Below the pieces are notes generated by a model. The model was not told the origin of the DNA and did not search any database. It was given only the letters and a program-made list of their open reading frames with translations. The position numbers and the translations under genes were made by a program. Shown here one piece after another: positions 36,011-37,358 of a stretch of DNA of 37,358 nucleotides. The DNA is from a virus. The stretch covers positions 1 through 37,358 of IMG/VR virus record IMGVR_UViG_3300044729_002084, one strand, 5' to 3'. The first letter of the stretch is position 1, and each line of letters starts with the position of its first letter.

Positions 36011-36466
36011 TTACTCAGATTTGGTATCTGTAGCGTCTTTAATTGCAATTTTCTTAACAGTTTCTTGAGTTTGGTAGAGATTTTCTAGCCATACTCTTAG
36101 CATTCCGTTAACAATTTCTGCATCTTTGATTTCTACTTTATCGGCAATAGTGAAGGTGCGTTGAAATGCACGATTAGCAATTCCTTTGAATAGGTAATCT
36201 TCTGCTTCATTATCTTGAGAAGCACCCTTGATAACAAGCTTGTTTCCTTCTACGGTAACTTCAATATCAGATTTAGCAAAACCAGCAACTGCCATTTCGA
36301 TGACATATTTGTTGTCTTTTACTTTCTTGATATTGTATGGTGGCCAGTTTGGAGCATTTTTTGCAATGTTGTTTGCAGTATCTTGAAGCTGGTCAAATAG
36401 CTTGTCGAAACCAACAGTAAATGGCTCATAAACGGAACGAGAAGGGAATAGATTGGCGAGAGTCAT
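36011..36466 (-). CDS. Small heat-shock protein, Hsp20/alpha-crystallin
   Basis: 151 residues from ATG 36466, which has AAGGAG 7 nt upstream; the longer frame to 36517 lies in the leader. The alpha-crystallin domain runs from about 45 to 140: YNIKKVKDNKYVIEMAVAGFAKSDIEVTVE... to RAFQRTFTIADKVE and GMLRVWLEN (the G-x-L motif). It is an ATP-independent holdase, probably protecting phage or host proteins or assisting assembly. Its promoter region has both a sigma70 -35/-10 and an overlapping TATAAATA. Confidence 0.93.
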   Translation of the reverse strand: MTLANLFPSRSVYEPFTVGFDKLFDQLQDTANNIAKNAPNWPPYNIKKVKDNKYVIEMAVAGFAKSDIEVTVEGNKLVIKGASQDNEAEDYLFKGIANRAFQRTFTIADKVEIKDAEIVNGMLRVWLENLYQTQETVKKIAIKDATDTKSE

Positions 36467-36526
36467 GAAAGTCTCCTTAGTTAAGCGAGTTAATAAAAGT
36501 GTAGACCCCAAAGGCATCTACACTCA

Positions 36527-36557
36527 TATTTATATCACACTAAGGATTTTTTGTCAA
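36527..36557 (-). promoter_or_regulatory. Combined sigma70 and late promoter of Hsp20
   Basis: TTGACA (36552-36557), 17-bp spacer, TATAAA (36529-36534) on the minus strand. The -10 is part of an exact TATAAATA (36527-36534). Leader of about 56 nt to the ATG. Confidence 0.78.
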
Positions 36558-36958
36558 TCTTTTTTTGCTTTCTTGCCAATGTTGTACTTTGGTACTAGTT
36601 GCCATTCGTCTTTTTCACGGAAACCAATAATCTTGATTTGTGATAAGCTGACTTGTAGATCCTCTGATTTTTTTGCATTTACAAGTTTTAGGAGTCCCCA
36701 ATCTTCTAGTAGCAAAGCAATCGTATTCCTACGTGCCAGATCGTTCTCCGTAATATCCGTAGGCTTGCCATCTAACGCAAACAATTCTTTGAAATGTACG
36801 ATATAGTACTTTCCTTGCTTGTGTAGAATGTGGCAAGATTGATAGAGCAACTTTTCTTTTTTGGATGCAACACCAATGCGAGTCAATGTTTCACGAATCT
36901 TCAGAAAATCATCTTTCTCATTTAGCGTCACTTCAACCATATCTTCTATACGAATCAT
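36554..36958 (-). CDS. regA: Translational repressor RegA
   Basis: 134 residues, close to T4 RegA (122). MVEVTLNEKDDFLKIRETLTRIG and LYQSCHILHKQGKYYIVHFKE and LLLEDWGL and WQLVPKYNIG align by eye with T4 RegA, including the C-terminal VPKY. It binds ribosome-binding regions of early mRNAs. The first six residues are extra relative to T4; GAGG 5 nt before ATG 36958 supports the longer start, but ATG 36940 is possible. Start overlaps the gp62 stop (TAATG). Confidence 0.95.
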   Translation of the reverse strand: MIRIEDMVEVTLNEKDDFLKIRETLTRIGVASKKEKLLYQSCHILHKQGKYYIVHFKELFALDGKPTDITENDLARRNTIALLLEDWGLLKLVNAKKSEDLQVSLSQIKIIGFREKDEWQLVPKYNIGKKAKKD

Positions 36959-37347
36959 TATTTCCTCACTCCGCCTTTATCTGTTTTTGTTTTTATATAA
37001 GCGATTTGTTCATCAGATAAGATCCGGAGAGCCTCTTTGGCTTTGCTGTTAGAGTACCCAAAATACTCTTTCACACAAGCAAGATTCTTATCTTCCTCAG
37101 ACTTCTGCCACGGTTGGAACTTCCGTTTCATCTGTCTGATACTATTTAGAAGATAGTGGTACTGTAGTTTTTTATCGACAAAATGAACCTGGTTTATCTG
37201 ATTCGCATACGGAACACAGTCTAAATGATAAGATAGTGCCCGATTGACGATATACGGATTATAGTCTTTTTCGTCATGTTCTTCCACCAAGACATTCTGT
37301 TTGGTCTGAAGAATCGACGGTACGATATCTTTGAACAGATCAGGCAT
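36958..37347 (-). CDS. 62: Clamp-loader small subunit gp62
   Basis: 129 residues, shorter than T4 gp62 (187). EKDYNPYIVNRALSYHLDCVPYANQIN is the conserved N-terminal block, and WQKSEEDKNLACVKEYFGYSNSKAKEALRIL the C-terminal one. It forms the clamp loader with gp44. The eleven bases upstream (37348-37358, minus TTTGTATAATG) place its start on a TAA that may be the stop of gp44, fitting the T4 order 44-62-regA. Confidence 0.93.
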   Translation of the reverse strand: MPDLFKDIVPSILQTKQNVLVEEHDEKDYNPYIVNRALSYHLDCVPYANQINQVHFVDKKLQYHYLLNSIRQMKRKFQPWQKSEEDKNLACVKEYFGYSNSKAKEALRILSDEQIAYIKTKTDKGGVRK

Positions 37348-37358
37348 TATACAAACTC

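Noticed and set aside
1-37358. CRISPR array, insertion sequence or integrase/attachment site
   Set aside because: No regularly spaced direct repeats, transposase or integrase motif was seen anywhere in the window.

Overview
The window looks like about 37 kb of a T4-like myovirus genome (Caudoviricetes). The T4 replication genes are recognisable by motif: clamp-loader subunit gp62, RegA, family B DNA polymerase gp43, UvsX and DnaB-type helicase gp41. Several reading frames carry the T4 late-promoter word TATAAATA immediately upstream. Base composition is AT-rich. The accessory proteins (2OG-Fe(II) oxygenase, Hsp20, SprT-like peptidase, YkuK-type RNase H fold, nucleotidyltransferase/kinase protein, DUF6267-like ligase fold) resemble, from memory, those of aquatic T4-like phages such as pelagiphages, methylophages and cyanophages. 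The host cannot be fixed from the sequence, but a phage-encoded periplasmic D-Ala-D-Ala peptidase and sugar-nucleotide genes suggest a Gram-negative host.

Layout, almost entirely on the minus strand (read from high to low coordinate). (i) 37.35-36.0 kb: gp62, regA, an Hsp20 chaperone. (ii) 35.9-34.1 kb: small early-type genes, dCMP deaminase, SprT-like peptidase, two tRNAs. (iii) 34.07-27.7 kb: a large RNA region. With the two tRNAs in (ii) it makes 26 tRNA genes covering all 20 amino acids. It also holds two related structured RNAs, two long-hairpin tRNA-like elements, micro-ORFs whose 3' ends run into tRNA genes, and inserted protein genes (D-Ala-D-Ala peptidase, 2OG oxygenase, RNase H-like protein, unknowns). 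(iv) 26.36-28.16 kb: the only plus-strand genes (a membrane protein, an exported protein and two small ORFs). (v) 26.25-19.5 kb: gp43, a membrane coiled-coil protein, UvsX, gp41. (vi) 19.5-18.0 kb: a PD-(D/E)XK-like nuclease and small proteins behind a late promoter. (vii) 18.0-8.4 kb: eleven tightly overlapping glycan genes, comprising RmlB, an RfbH-type iron-sulfur 3-dehydrase, two other sugar SDRs and about seven glycosyltransferase-like proteins. (viii) 8.4-0 kb: a late module of virion-type proteins behind TATAAATA promoters.

How it fits together: strong sigma70-type promoters with exact 17-bp spacers drive the early genes and RNA region, while TATAAATA elements drive late genes. In three places the TAA inside the late promoter is also the stop codon of the gene before it. 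The late module encodes enzymes (nucleotidyltransferase/kinase, ligase fold, PD-(D/E)XK fold) whose first ten residues match the T4 capsid-targeting peptide, so they may be packaged in the head and injected. Other notable points are a gene nested in the +1 frame of the nucleotidyltransferase/kinase gene, a nuclease-like gene split at an A7 tract, and the paralogous structured RNAs with covarying helices.
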